Assembly (NCBI GenBank): GCA_003427395.1
Contig: BFEA01001456.1
Location: 1 to 27,203, forward strand
Direction of reading: 5' to 3'
Length of the DNA stretch: 27,203 nt
Origin: Chara braunii
Lineage: Eukaryota; Streptophyta; Charophyceae; Charales; Characeae
Both the position numbers and the translations under genes were made by a program. Below the pieces are notes generated by a model that made no database searches, was not told where the DNA came from, and saw only the letters and a list, made by a program, of their open reading frames with translations. Below, piece by piece: positions 10,058 through 18,865 of the stretch. Every line of letters starts with the position of its first letter. Within the stretch, counting starts at the first letter, position 1.

Positions 10058-11050
10058 GCCCGAATACCCTTAATAGGGTATTTGGGCACATAGTTGCAAC
10101 TTACAGGGAGAACACGCCTGATGATATCTAGGGGTGTGTCCCATTTTGTGTTGAGTAGAGAGTGTGTGAGCGTGCACTTTGTGGGCGCGCATTAGCCGGA
10201 CCAAGCGATTGTTCAAGGAAGACTATGGAACGCCGGTAGGACGAGTAAGTAGGTTAAAGTTTCTGAGGCGGTCGCAGCCTCACACGCAAGGCCGGAATTA
10301 TGGGCAGCGCCAAGTTGGATAAGTAAGACGGCGACGAGGGGAGGACCTTGCTTGACCTGCTGGGCAACGGCATGGGGCCGCATAGTAAGGAGTGCGTGGG
10401 TATTGAGTGGCAGTGCGCATCGGCGGTAAACGCCGCCTGGCGAAAGTTAGCTGGGATGGCGCGAGGCAGGTGCGATATTAGTAAGAACCGGGTCGTTCCC
10501 GGCAAAGAGACGGTAGAGGGGCGACATTCCCGAGAAAAAGAAGCAATGAGGGGTAGCCCAACCTGTTGGTCGTGGCATGGCATGGCTACGTACACGGCGG
10601 GCCAAGTAAAAGCCTGCCCCAAGTCTGCACGGCACATGTGCAGGGCCATGGACTGTAAGGGTAAGCCAAGCGGGGGCCGTGGCACACCTTTGGAGGCCTG
10701 GGCAGGCTACAGCCTCTCTTTATATGGAGAATTGGGCCTGCTGTTCCTAGGCTTGGGCTTAGCCCTATAGGTTATATTGTTGAACTCTCACCAGGCGGAT
10801 CTCGGGGTTGAGGCCAACAGCTAGCAGTGGAGCAGTGGAGGAGCGAACTTTGGAGTGAATCGAGGGGTTGAGGGTTCTGTGGGACTATCCCTTTTGGTTT
10901 TGCTGAGGGGAGTCAGCCGCGGGCCCGGGAGAAAGGACCAAGTACCGACGGTTCTCTCCCCCATCCGTTTTTTTTCTTTATTATTTTTTATGTCTAAGTT
11001 TTTACTTTTTTTTTTTACTTTTTTTTTTTTNTTTCAATTTTTTTGACGAG
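10058..11050. repeat. Inner right arm of the giant inverted repeat
   Basis: Contains the partners of left-arm blocks: 10,063-10,082 hairpin (left 6,994-7,019), 10,160-10,190 (left 6,860-6,890; shared TGCGCGCCCACA and CTCTCTACTC on the minus strand) and 10,740-10,900 (left 6,411-6,560). The T-rich tract at 10,965-11,045 mirrors the A-rich tract at 6,309-6,345. Two long overlapping frames (10,254-10,685 minus, 10,348-10,770 plus) have no domain and no counterpart in the left arm. An ambiguous base lies at 11031. Confidence 0.6.
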
Positions 11051-11051
11051 G

Positions 11052-11069
11052 CCCGGTACTGGTACCGGG
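11052..11069. other. Perfect 8-bp near-palindrome
   Basis: CCCGGTAC (11052-11059), loop TG, GTACCGGG (11062-11069). It lies about 75 bp before the U6-like sequence. A role is not evident. Confidence 0.5.
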
Positions 11070-11144
11070 ACCTACAGTAAAGCCCATCGGCCTAGTTCTG
11101 TGGATAACCCCACGAACTGCCGGGGAGCTACTGTCGGGGACACA

Positions 11145-11230
11145 GTCCTTCGGGACATCCGTTAAAATTGGAACGATACAGAGAAGAGTAGCATGGCCCC
11201 TGCGCAAGGATGACACACATAAATTGGGGG
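11145..11230 (+). ncRNA. U6 spliceosomal RNA copy, 3'-truncated (probable pseudogene)
   Basis: The 5' stem-loop GTCC-TTCG-GGAC is followed by ATCCG and TAAAATTGGAACGATACAGA, then GAAG.GTAGCATGGCCCC and TGCGCAAGGATGACAC. This gives the ACAGAGA box that pairs with the 5' splice site, the AGC triad, and the internal stem-loop of U6, the catalytic core RNA of the spliceosome. Differences from the usual sequence, as I recall it, include GTTAAAA for GATAAAA, AGAGTAGC for AGATTAGC and CACACA for CACGCA. The usual 3' end (AAATCGAGAAATGG.. and a T-run) is missing after AAATTG. There is no T4 terminator nearby and no TATA motif around -30. It is therefore most likely a retroposed or fragmentary copy inside the right arm. 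The 5' stem is of the plant/green-alga type. Confidence 0.85.
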
Positions 11231-11374
11231 AACCGACTGCACACGAGGCTTGTTCTCTTCTTACTTGAGTGGCTCCCCCGCCGGCCTTTGTGACCGGACC
11301 ACACTGCGCTACGAAGGGGGAATGGGAAGGAAGAAGACTGTGAGAGGAGGTAGAGAGCCAGGAAGCTTGAGTGA

Positions 11375-11410
11375 ACCTAGGCGCAGATCTGCGCTAGGTG
11401 CAGTTAACTG
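11375..11410. other. Two adjacent palindromes
   Basis: ACCTA-G-GCGCAGATCTGCGC-TAGGT (11375-11399) is a near-perfect palindrome with one unpaired G. CAGTTAACTG (11401-11410) is perfect. About 120 bp further on, near 11,494-11,515, AACCCGGGCGCAATTTCGCGCC has the same layout with a different loop and outer stem. The two look like copies of one unit. Confidence 0.6.
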
Positions 11411-11519
11411 CAGAGACGGGGATGGCGATCAGAGGAAACGAGGTGGGAAGAAAGAGGGAGTCGACATAGCGATATGAGCAAAGGAGGAAGTAAACCCGGG
11501 CGCAATTTCGCGCCATGTA

Positions 11520-12110
11520 CATCGGAAAAACGAGGGCGGAGGTGTTGTTGGTGAAAGCGGCGACAGCGAAGTACAAACCATGTTTCTCAGACTGGTATAA
11601 AGGCAGGTGCACCTGGACTTAGGGGCCGCCAGATACGTTCTGCGATGGTGATAATGGGCATGGCGGGGGTGAAGACCGACGCCACACTCATTCCTTGATA
11701 GAGCTGAGTGGGGGAAGATGGTAGACAGGGGGTTTGGGATCGGGCGAACCCAAATCCGACGTTAAGTTGAGTGGAGAGTCAGTAGACTAGGGGCTAGTAA
11801 GAAAAAGGTGGGCGCCGAAATATCAGGGAATGTGGCTATGGCCGCATGTAAAAATGAATGTCTCGCTTGATTCTTGGTGAAGACCAGCGAGGGAGGAGGC
11901 AAACCCGAGGGGTTTTGCCATTGCGACCACGACGGCATAAGCAGATTGGGAGTTAGGAGCGTGGTTTCACTGGCATGCTGATCCCCTGCTGCGCCCGGGA
12001 GTGACGAACGATGTACCTCCCGGCGTTTTGAGAAAGATACAGTCGCATGCTCGCGTGACTGATGAACAGCGGGCGATGCGGTCTGAGCAGCGCGCGGGTG
12101 GGGGTTGAAT
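11520..12110. other. Right-arm stretch without genes
   Basis: No gene is seen. Short inverted repeats lie near 11,730-11,755 (GGTTTGGG/CCCAAATCC) and 11,898-11,922 (GGCAAACCC/GGGTTTTGCC). I could not pair this part with the left arm. Confidence 0.45.
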
Positions 12111-12111
12111 T

Positions 12112-12143
12112 CAGAGAGAGAGGGAGAGAGAGAGAGAGAGAGA
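12112..12143. repeat. (GA)n microsatellite
   Basis: A near-pure GA dinucleotide run with a single interruption (AGGGAG). Confidence 0.85.
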
Positions 12144-12490
12144 AGAGCTCACTATATTGGCTAACAGTAAGGGGAACGTGGTAAGTAGCGAGGCACCGGG
12201 ACAATCTTTGGCGGGAGATTCATCCTAATCTTGCGCACTTGGTGAATAGTGCATCGTTGCGGTTCCCACCTCAATCGCGGTGGTCGTCGTGCTTACCCTG
12301 GTTCAGACGCGCGCCGTGTTCCTCGTGCTCATGCTCACGGGCTGTGACGAGGATACTCCCTGGCCGTGCTGATCTCGACTTGTTACCGCACGGCCCAGTC
12401 GGTTGTCTCCGTCGTACAGATGCAGAGGGGGACGAAGAAATCTGACCAAGGTGTCGCCCAGATGCGCTGGATAGTAGGAGGTGATTGGCA

Positions 12491-12627
12491 AGGCACAAGG
12501 AACTGAGGGGGGGGGGGCGCAAGATTGGAAACTTACCTGTTTGGCCAGTGCGTGGCTCAGGCACAAGGAACTGAGGGGGGGGGGGGCGCAAGATTGGAAA
12601 CTTACCTGTTTGGCCAGCGCGTGGCTC
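12491..12627. repeat. 68-bp tandem duplication with G-runs
   Basis: AGGCACAAGGAACTGA begins at 12491 and 12559. The copies are almost identical: the G-run is 11 in the first and 12 in the second, and GTGCG becomes GCGCG. On the minus strand it makes a repeated frame (KFPILRPPP), which is an artefact. The near identity shows a recent duplication in an old arm. Confidence 0.9.
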
Positions 12628-13410
12628 ACTCGTAGAAGTAACACCGGCATATCTTTCTACGGGTGTGACTAAGGAGGGTGTGTACATCTCCGCGTCCTTG
12701 CGGTAGATTCGTCCTCACTTTTGAGAAGACAGGTTGTTCCCGTGCCCATCTGCAGTTGGCAGGTGCCCGGGCGCCAGTTGTGGTGCTCGGCTTCGTAGGC
12801 ACCGTTGTACTATTTGGCGTAATTGAAAATTGAAGGTTGTCTGTGTATTGTCCTGCTCGTATCTTTTTTCGGCCATTTACCTGGTCGACATGTAGGGGAA
12901 GGTACGTCCTTATTCTGTGCGGTTGATGAGTGTGTGTGGGAGGGGAGAGTGCGGTTGCAAAGTGAGCATGCAGAGCAAAAGAGAGACTGGGTAGACGAAT
13001 GCAGATTGGGAAGGCGAACTTACTTTGGGAATGTATGTATGCATATACGTGGATACTTGCCTGATCAGAAGCTTGCCAGCCTGTCCCACCATTAGCAATA
13101 CCATACTTATAAGCACAACGCCTGCTAGTCACGAACTGCCGTGAGAGCTCTGAGTGTAGGGGGCACAGGCCAGGGGCCCAAGAACCGGTGAACTGCGTCT
13201 AAAGGAGAGCTGGGTAGGAGAGGACGGCGAGGTAGGAGTGTTGGAGTACGAACCGGCCGTCAGACTCAGACCCAAGGACTCAAACCCAAGGAGAAAAGGG
13301 TACGGTAAGGTGGGAGTGTGGCCAGAACAACGCACAGAAAGTGGCAAAGCCTCCTTATGGAGCCTACGATCTAATACAATCTGTGTGACTATGGCTTATT
13401 AACCCTCGGG
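12628..13410. other. Right-arm stretch without genes
   Basis: The open frame at 12,626-13,132 minus (168 codons) has no domain, a biased composition and no counterpart in the left arm. I do not annotate it as a gene. Confidence 0.45.
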
Positions 13411-13412
13411 CG

Positions 13413-13474
13413 GATGTCTGACCCTGGGTTCCAGTACAAACATGATGTCTGACCCTGGGTTCCAGTACAAACAT
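13413..13474. repeat. 31-bp perfect tandem duplication
   Basis: GATGTCTGACCCTGGGTTCC and the following 11 bases occur at 13413 and 13444 without a difference. Confidence 0.9.
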
Positions 13475-13500
13475 GAACTGAGGGGTCACGTACCGGGACG

Positions 13501-13600
13501 TGGCAGAGGTCTGCACAGCTGAGGTATGTGCATACCTCGGTGGCTGTTACTGGCAGAGATCTGCACAACTGAGATATGTGCATACCACGGTGGCTGTTAC
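13501..13600. repeat. 50-bp tandem duplication with an internal hairpin
   Basis: TGGCAGAGGTCTGCACAGCT begins at 13501 and, with small changes, at 13551. Each copy contains a hairpin: GAGGTATG-TG-CATACCTC in the first (perfect), GAGATATG-TG-CATACCA in the second. Confidence 0.9.
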
Positions 13601-14519
13601 TGAGGCCGACAGGGGGCAGTGCCAACTAATAGGCTGCTAGAAGCGGAGAAGTCACGGATTGTGCACAGGGCGCCGCCTTGGGTACTCGTACTGGTGGTGG
13701 CAGGGAGAACATACTACCATTGTTATTTCAGATCTGGTGCTTTGACTCCCCGCTGGTGAGGCGTTTAGCGCACTGCTGCTCCCTCACTCACATCAGACTG
13801 TCAAAACCTCAGTGGGAACCTGCATTTTGGATCTTGGCAGACTGTTGCTACTGCTAAAGGCCAACCGGACAGCAGTACTTTCAGATTATGTGATTTCAGT
13901 TGCCGCGCGGTCTATGGCCTATTGCGGTGCGCAGGGGCTGTGAGCATGACTGGCTACATTTCACCAAACATTCAACTGCGTATCTGTTGGGTACAGACCG
14001 TGCGCCTGATGTGCTGGCTATTGATGGGTTGAGCTGCCGCTGTACGCTGTGCTAAGAGCTATTGCTGTGCAGGGCATAGACGGAACGCGGCTGCTGTGCA
14101 GGGTGGTGTCTTTCGTTGCGTACTGAGCAGGGCTCTGCCACTCGCTAGTAGCAGCACTAACGTAGGTGTGAGGGAGGGCGCACTGTTGATTAGGGGTGGG
14201 GTGCTAAGGGACGAGCTACTGCTACGAGGACTTGGCTTACGGCAGGCCGCTGCGATAGTGAATGGACCGCTGCTGCTGCTGAGACAAGCTGCCACGAACA
14301 CACAGTCCGTGCGTTGCTGTGCTCTTGTTAAAGTTGTTACAGCGCCGCCTGGCTGTACATCCGTAACCCGTTGGATTTCCGACTGGTTGAGCTCCACGGG
14401 GCACCTCGTCGTACGCCACTGCGCACAACTGTGTACGGGGCCATTGCGGAGAGTAGAGATCGGTTAGGGGACCGGTACGTTGCATTCGGATCGAGATTCG
14501 GCTACGTCTGCTGCGTTAC
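13601..14519. other. Right-arm stretch, CTG-rich, without genes
   Basis: CTG/CAG-rich sequence at 14,050-14,330 corresponds in position and composition to the CAG-rich left-arm stretch 3,835-4,250. Open frames on both strands (14,059-14,397 minus, 14,096-14,467 plus) reflect this composition. No domain is seen. Confidence 0.45.
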
Positions 14520-14800
14520 TGGCCATCATTGCGGGGCCCTCAGGCGCATCAAGATAACAAGGCCCTCTCCCGTGAGTCTGAGCGCACCTCTCTTGTATCT
14601 GAGAGTCTGAACTTTCTACTTCTATCTTTTTTACTCTAAGTCTAATATGAGGTTACGAGAGGAAGGCGGCAGGCGGGATTGAAACCCGTAGGACCGCGCC
14701 AAAGCCTCTGTGGGAGGTTCGACCCACCGATTGCGGGAGCTCTGCCGGAACCCAGGCGGGGTTCTGGAGGCAGGGAACACTCAGGTATAAATCTCGTCTG
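14520..14800 (-). repeat. Block D, right copy
   Basis: This is the reverse-complement partner of 3,420-3,690. The span 14,652-14,778 is the most conserved piece of the whole inverted repeat. The tRNA-like fold on the minus strand runs from CGGCAG to CTGCCG (14,747 down to 14,667, 81 nt), with a perfect six-base terminal stem and a T-arm-like GGGTTTCAATCCC. Confidence 0.7.
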
Positions 14801-15019
14801 ACGCGTGTGATCCCTTCCCCTAACTAGTACCCCCTGGGTATCTGAATTTAACTATGTATGAATATTACTTTTGTTTTGTTATGTATGTCAGGACATGCAT
14901 CGTGAAAAGTTAAACGAACAAGTATGTATGAGAGTTCATATAAATTTTGAGTGGATTCAGACAGAATGAACTAGGGGAAAGGGGGGGATGAAGGTGTTTG
15001 CATACTTTGACTGGGTCAA

Positions 15020-16230
15020 CCCAAGGCTGAGCTCCTCTAAGTTGATGTGGGCTCAGTGCTATGTTTAATTATGTTTGTTGGGTTGGCTGTATGATCTTTG
15101 AGGACTGGGCCTATCCTAAGTTGGACGGACCAGTCGCTGTTTCCTTTTGGGGTTTCTGAACAGGAGGATGGGCGCCCTAAGTTGGGATGACTCGGCATCC
15201 TGATGTTTCTTGTTAGGTTGCTGAAAACAGGACTGGGGATATTCTAAGTTGTGTAGACCCAGTTCTGTGTGTGTTTTCTTCTGAGGGGGACAAAGGCGTA
15301 AGGCTGAGCGTACCCTTAAGTTAGGGCGGCTCAGTCATAAACCATGTTCAAAATGACCAACCAGAGTATAGAAATTTGATATATATTATATGAACCTATA
15401 TCATCTGACAAACCGGACACCCTAAGTTGGGAAAGCCAGTCAGTAAGTCAAGTAGAACAAGAAGAAGAGAAAAACTATGAAGAATATGATGAAGGTAACC
15501 AGGGCAGATTGAGCGTACCCTTAAGTTAGGGCAGATCAGTTTTATGCTTGTAATAATACAAAGGTGCAGAGAGTTAGTATAAATCTGCTTTTATTTTTCA
15601 TCTGCTTTTATTTTCCCTTCTAAACATAAGGCAAGATTGGATGTCTCCCTAAGTTGGGTAGGTCTGATCATCTGCCTAATAAGAGAGAAAAATATAAAGT
15701 TTGTGCAAGTACCTCAATGGTTGTTCTCTTATATTGTCGTTACGGAGGCTAAGCGTACCCTTAAGTTGGGGCGGCTTAGTCATACGTCGTTTGTGGTTGT
15801 TCAGGCAAGTCAGGCGTACCCTTAAGTTAGTGTGCTCTGGCCGTATTGTCTTATGTACCTAAACCTGTTTAAGCTAGCTAGGCATACCCTTAAGTTAGGG
15901 CGACCTAGTGATATGCTGTTGTCGTGGATGTTATGTAGGTTGGGCATACCCTTAAGTTAGGGCGGCCTGACCATTCGTCGTTCGTACTTGTTTTAGGCAG
16001 GTTAGGCACACCCCTAAGTTGGGGCAGCCTAGTCCTATGCCCTACGTAACTTTGTCTATGAGCTGACTAGGCATACCCTTAAGTTATGGCAGTCTAGTTT
16101 ATGCTTCATGTCGTCAGTTAAGCAGAAGCGAGACGTACCCTTAAGTTAGGGCGGTCTGGTTCTGCGTGCTTTTACTTATTTACTTAGGCAGGTTAGACAT
16201 ACTCTTAAGTTAGGGCCTTGTCTGATCCTA
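15020..16230. repeat. Block C', array of 16 hairpin units (CCCTTAAGTTAGGGC type)
   Basis: Sixteen units have their AAG core at 15039, 15118, 15179, 15246, 15318, 15424, 15523, 15651, 15763, 15824, 15892, 15954, 16016, 16081, 16143 and 16206. Spacing is 61-128 bp, mostly 61-68 in the later half. The core GTACCCTTAAGTTAGGGCGG is itself part-palindromic (CCCT/AGGG). Most cores are flanked by arms complementary within the unit but different between units: CTGAGC (15304-15309)/GCTCAG (15329-15334), CTAAGC (15749-15754)/GCTTAG (15774-15779), CTAGG (15878-15882)/CCTAG (15904-15908). It occupies the position mirrored to 2,580-3,200. The open frame 15,637-15,825 is incidental. Confidence 0.85.
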
Positions 16231-16570
16231 TGCCATAAGTGAGGGGGTCTACCAAAGGAAAACAACTGAGTGATCCAACGAACTACTTGGGCAAATTGAT
16301 GTGGGATTGCGAGAGATGTTTGCTTGTGCATACTTGTGGGCTCTCACTCTGGGCGTCTGTTTCGATAGGTTAGTTGTTGTAGACGCTCGCCAAGTTCTGG
16401 AGCCATAGGTAGATGAGATTGATGATGAGAGGGAAAACTTGGGATGAAGATAAGACTGACCCTACTAGGAGTTAGGATCAGGGCTAGCCACACTCTCATC
16501 TAGAGGTTGTGCGAGCTATCATTGATTTTGAGTCATCAAAAATGTGTCAGAAGATAGTCCCGAGTATAGC
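16231..16570. other. Right-arm stretch without genes
   Basis: Nothing recognisable was found between the hairpin array and block B'. Confidence 0.4.
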
Positions 16571-16595
16571 TTGCTTTGTCATTTTATCTTTCAAC

Positions 16596-16760
16596 TTTGT
16601 ATAAATCTTAACAGCCTCCTGTCCCTACAGGAAGCGCTGTCGAAATTTCTGCAAATCTGAAAGAGTTAGTCGTTTTTGGACTCATAGAAATTCTGAAAAG
16701 ACATTTTTTCCTACGGGAAGCACTGCCAAAATTTTGTAGAATTTAAGGAGTTAGAATATT
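16596..16760. repeat. Block B', two units
   Basis: Two reverse-complement copies of the block B unit, each with GGAAGC.CTG.C.AAATTT and GGAGTTAG or AGAGTTAG. Their hairpin stems are TCCTGT (16617-16622)/ACAGGA (16627-16632) and TTCC (16708-16711)/GGAA (16716-16719). Both pair, though the bases differ from each other and from the left-arm units. Confidence 0.7.
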
Positions 16761-17821
16761 TTTCAGCTAGAGGCTACTTGGCAGATTCATTAAGGATAGA
16801 GGAGGTGTTCAGTGGCTGGGTACTAGTAGAGGAGCTAGGCTACAACCTAGGGAGTATTCCCCCTTTTCTTGCATGAACATAGTAGTGTTCCTTTTGGTCT
16901 GTATTGTGGTGCATGTTTCCGTATTTTGCCTGAAGGCTTGATCTGATTAACCTGATCCTTTAAAAGGATCACTTTTCTGTTATCGCTCATAACAGGTCGG
17001 TTGCCGATTCATCGGCGTACGACTCAACTCTCCCATTCCTTCTGCCTCTCAATCTAAGGCCTTGACCCATGTCAGGATTTATGTGTTTTCTTCGGGTTTT
17101 CACCCAGCTTCTTTATAAAAGACCATTTCTTAAAGACTGAGTATTTTTGTTGAGGATTGGTGGGGAAATGGTTGGGCTTGTGTGCATAAGGCAGGGTGTG
17201 AGCTGGAGAAGGTTGGAAAGTTGACCGCTTTAGCGTGTGTGATGTTGCTTGAATGTTGTACGTATGACTGCAGGTATGTATGAGAGGATCTCGATTGAGT
17301 CTTGTTGCGTGATTATGTTTGGATTCAGATGGGCAAACCACACAACTGTCGTGAGAGTGAACCACCCCACAACCTTTGCTTTGAGTGAGATTGTTATTTT
17401 CCCCCTCTGATAGTGTGACAGTCAGAGTAAGCGCACACTCGGGTAACCCTCATAGGGCTATGCGACCGCGTGCTTACGTTTTTCTCTGCTCAAAGATTTT
17501 ATTAGGTCGGACGATAGTCCCAGGCCTGGAGTTCAAGGTCCTTGCCCAAGACATTGATTTACTTACTGTCCCATGGAAACAGAAGCGCCGCAAGGAGGAG
17601 GGGTTGTCCCCCAGCAACTCGGCCCGACGGGCGTTCGTATTTTCCCCTGCCAATGTCGAGTACTCTTTTTTTTGTCCTTGTTGTAGATTATTTTGGTGGA
17701 ACGATAAAGTTCCGGTCGGAAGGATTAGCGTGTCGCTGGTGATGCGCCAGACAACTCACCACTGCTCCAAATCCCTTCCTGCCCTAGGGACCATCTCACC
17801 CCGCACCCGTTGGGGCACCTC
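16761..17821. other. Right-arm stretch without genes
   Basis: The part at 17,500-17,560 is the partner of left 1,310-1,400, and 17,250-17,350 weakly matches left 1,520-1,640. The open frame at 17,385-17,909 plus (174 codons) has no domain and is not kept in the left arm. No gene is seen. Confidence 0.45.
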
Positions 17822-18690
17822 AGGGTGTAGAAGATGGCAAGGCCATCAGGCCGGTTTTGCGCTCGCTAAAGGGTTACCCCCCTTAGCGCGCACTTCAGCC
17901 GACGCCTGAGCGTCGAGAGCAACCCATGACTCAAAAAGAGGCCACTCGTGTATGGGCATCACATAGTGCACCGACATCACGACTGCTTGTGCAGATCCGC
18001 ATTGTTGGTCGGTATGTGTAGGTCCTGCATACGCGCGGCTTTATACTAAACCACGAGCGCAGCACTTACCAATTTCCGCGCTCGAAAGTTATGGGACAAG
18101 CGAAGAGGGCAAAGGCGCGTATTGGCTAGTAGACCCAAGTTTCGGCAGCGTGAAACGACGCGTGGGCAGGATATCAGTCCTAGTCAGCCTATGGGGATCC
18201 GCGTATGAGCCTCCAACGTCTCGAACGTCGGGTTGCCTATGGGTCTGAGTTTGGGCATCACTTGCACGCACCTTTCGCGTTGGCCTACCCCTTCCCTTTG
18301 GAACGGCTATCAGACTATCTACAGTTGATTTCTCCTTTAAGTTTTCATGGTTGGACGTTGTAGTCCGTGGTAGTCGTCAAAGTCAGACCCCTTGAGGTTA
18401 GCTACCACGACAGCCGTGAAACTGTTTACTTAACCCCTCTGCATAGGGTGCAAAAGAGGGTGTGGTCGTCAACCGCGCATGGCGGTTGTCTAGCGCCGAG
18501 AAGGTAACCCCTCAACGCGCTTGTCAGCCGACACTTGAGTGTCGAGCACGACCCTCGAGATTACCAAGGGTCGCGCGGTTACGAGTACCGCATAGTACCT
18601 CATCAGCGTGATTGCTTGCGAATGCCCGCATGACTGGTCGATATGAGGAGGCCATGCGCTCGTACGACTCTTGTACAAAAATCCAGCCCT
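17822..18690 (+). repeat. Block A', two tandem copies
   Basis: Block A occurs here twice: 17,822-18,060 and 18,458-18,690 share GGTTACCCC or GGTAACCCC, TCAGCCGAC, GGTCG.TATG and related strings. The second copy and its lead-in pair with left 480-1,090. Each has a hairpin at the same place with different stems: CGACGC (17900-17905)/GCGTCG (17910-17915), and CGACACT (18529-18535)/AGTGTCG (18538-18544). No coding frame is shared between copies. Confidence 0.65.
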
Positions 18691-18714
18691 CATACCTATC
18701 TGAGTCTCTCAGCG

Positions 18715-18865
18715 TAAAGTTATGGGTCGGATACTGAAGGGGCTAGGAGTGTTGCTGTGTTGTGGTGTTGTTTATGGTGTTTGTTTTGTGTGTGTCCATG
18801 TGTTATGTGTGGGTAGATATGAGTGTGGTGGTGTAGCGCGTGTTGTGTGTGATGCGTCCTAGTCG
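18715..18865. repeat. Outer end of right arm (TG-rich)
   Basis: Partner of left 310-480. It opens with GTTATGGGTCGG and CTAGGAGTGTTG, runs through a TG-rich tract and ends near GCGTCCTAGT. Beyond it the sequence does not continue the retroelement fragment found left of the other end, so I could not show that the element inserted into that fragment. Confidence 0.55.

Larger units (their letters stand above)
310..18865. mobile_element. Giant imperfect inverted repeat (fold-back-like element), about 18.5 kb
   Basis: Sequence blocks in 310-7,030 recur as reverse complements, in reversed order, in 10,058-18,865. I found at least eight ordered block pairs by eye, from the CA/TG-rich outer ends to a hairpin-bearing motif near 7,008 and 10,075. 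Similarity is patchy: roughly 85 percent in 3,420-3,560/14,650-14,780 and much lower elsewhere. The arms are therefore old, and a recent assembly fold-back is unlikely. The right arm is about 2 kb longer. I could not match 4,300-6,280 with 11,100-14,000. No transposase, recombinase or polymerase frame is visible inside, and I could not identify a clear target-site duplication at either end. It could be a fold-back or long-TIR DNA transposon lacking its enzyme, or two copies of a noncoding element inserted head to head. The structure is seen; its mobile nature is inferred. Confidence 0.7.

Noticed and set aside
10254-10770. Two overlapping frames of about 140 codons on opposite strands
   Set aside because: No domain, and the homologous left-arm region does not keep either frame.
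12626-13132. 168-codon minus-strand frame
   Set aside because: Low-complexity composition (His/Thr/Pro-rich), no domain, no conservation in the mirrored arm.
2580-16230. CRISPR-like array, because of regularly spaced part-palindromic repeats
   Set aside because: The units are diverged, spacing varies from 61 to 128 bp, the context is eukaryotic and there are no cas genes.
17385-17909. 174-codon plus-strand frame
   Set aside because: Runs through block A' and other arm sequence whose left-arm relatives are not open; no domain.
310-18865. Inverted repeat as an assembly fold-back artefact
   Set aside because: The arms differ by many substitutions, indels and repeat copy numbers; an artefact would give near-identical arms.
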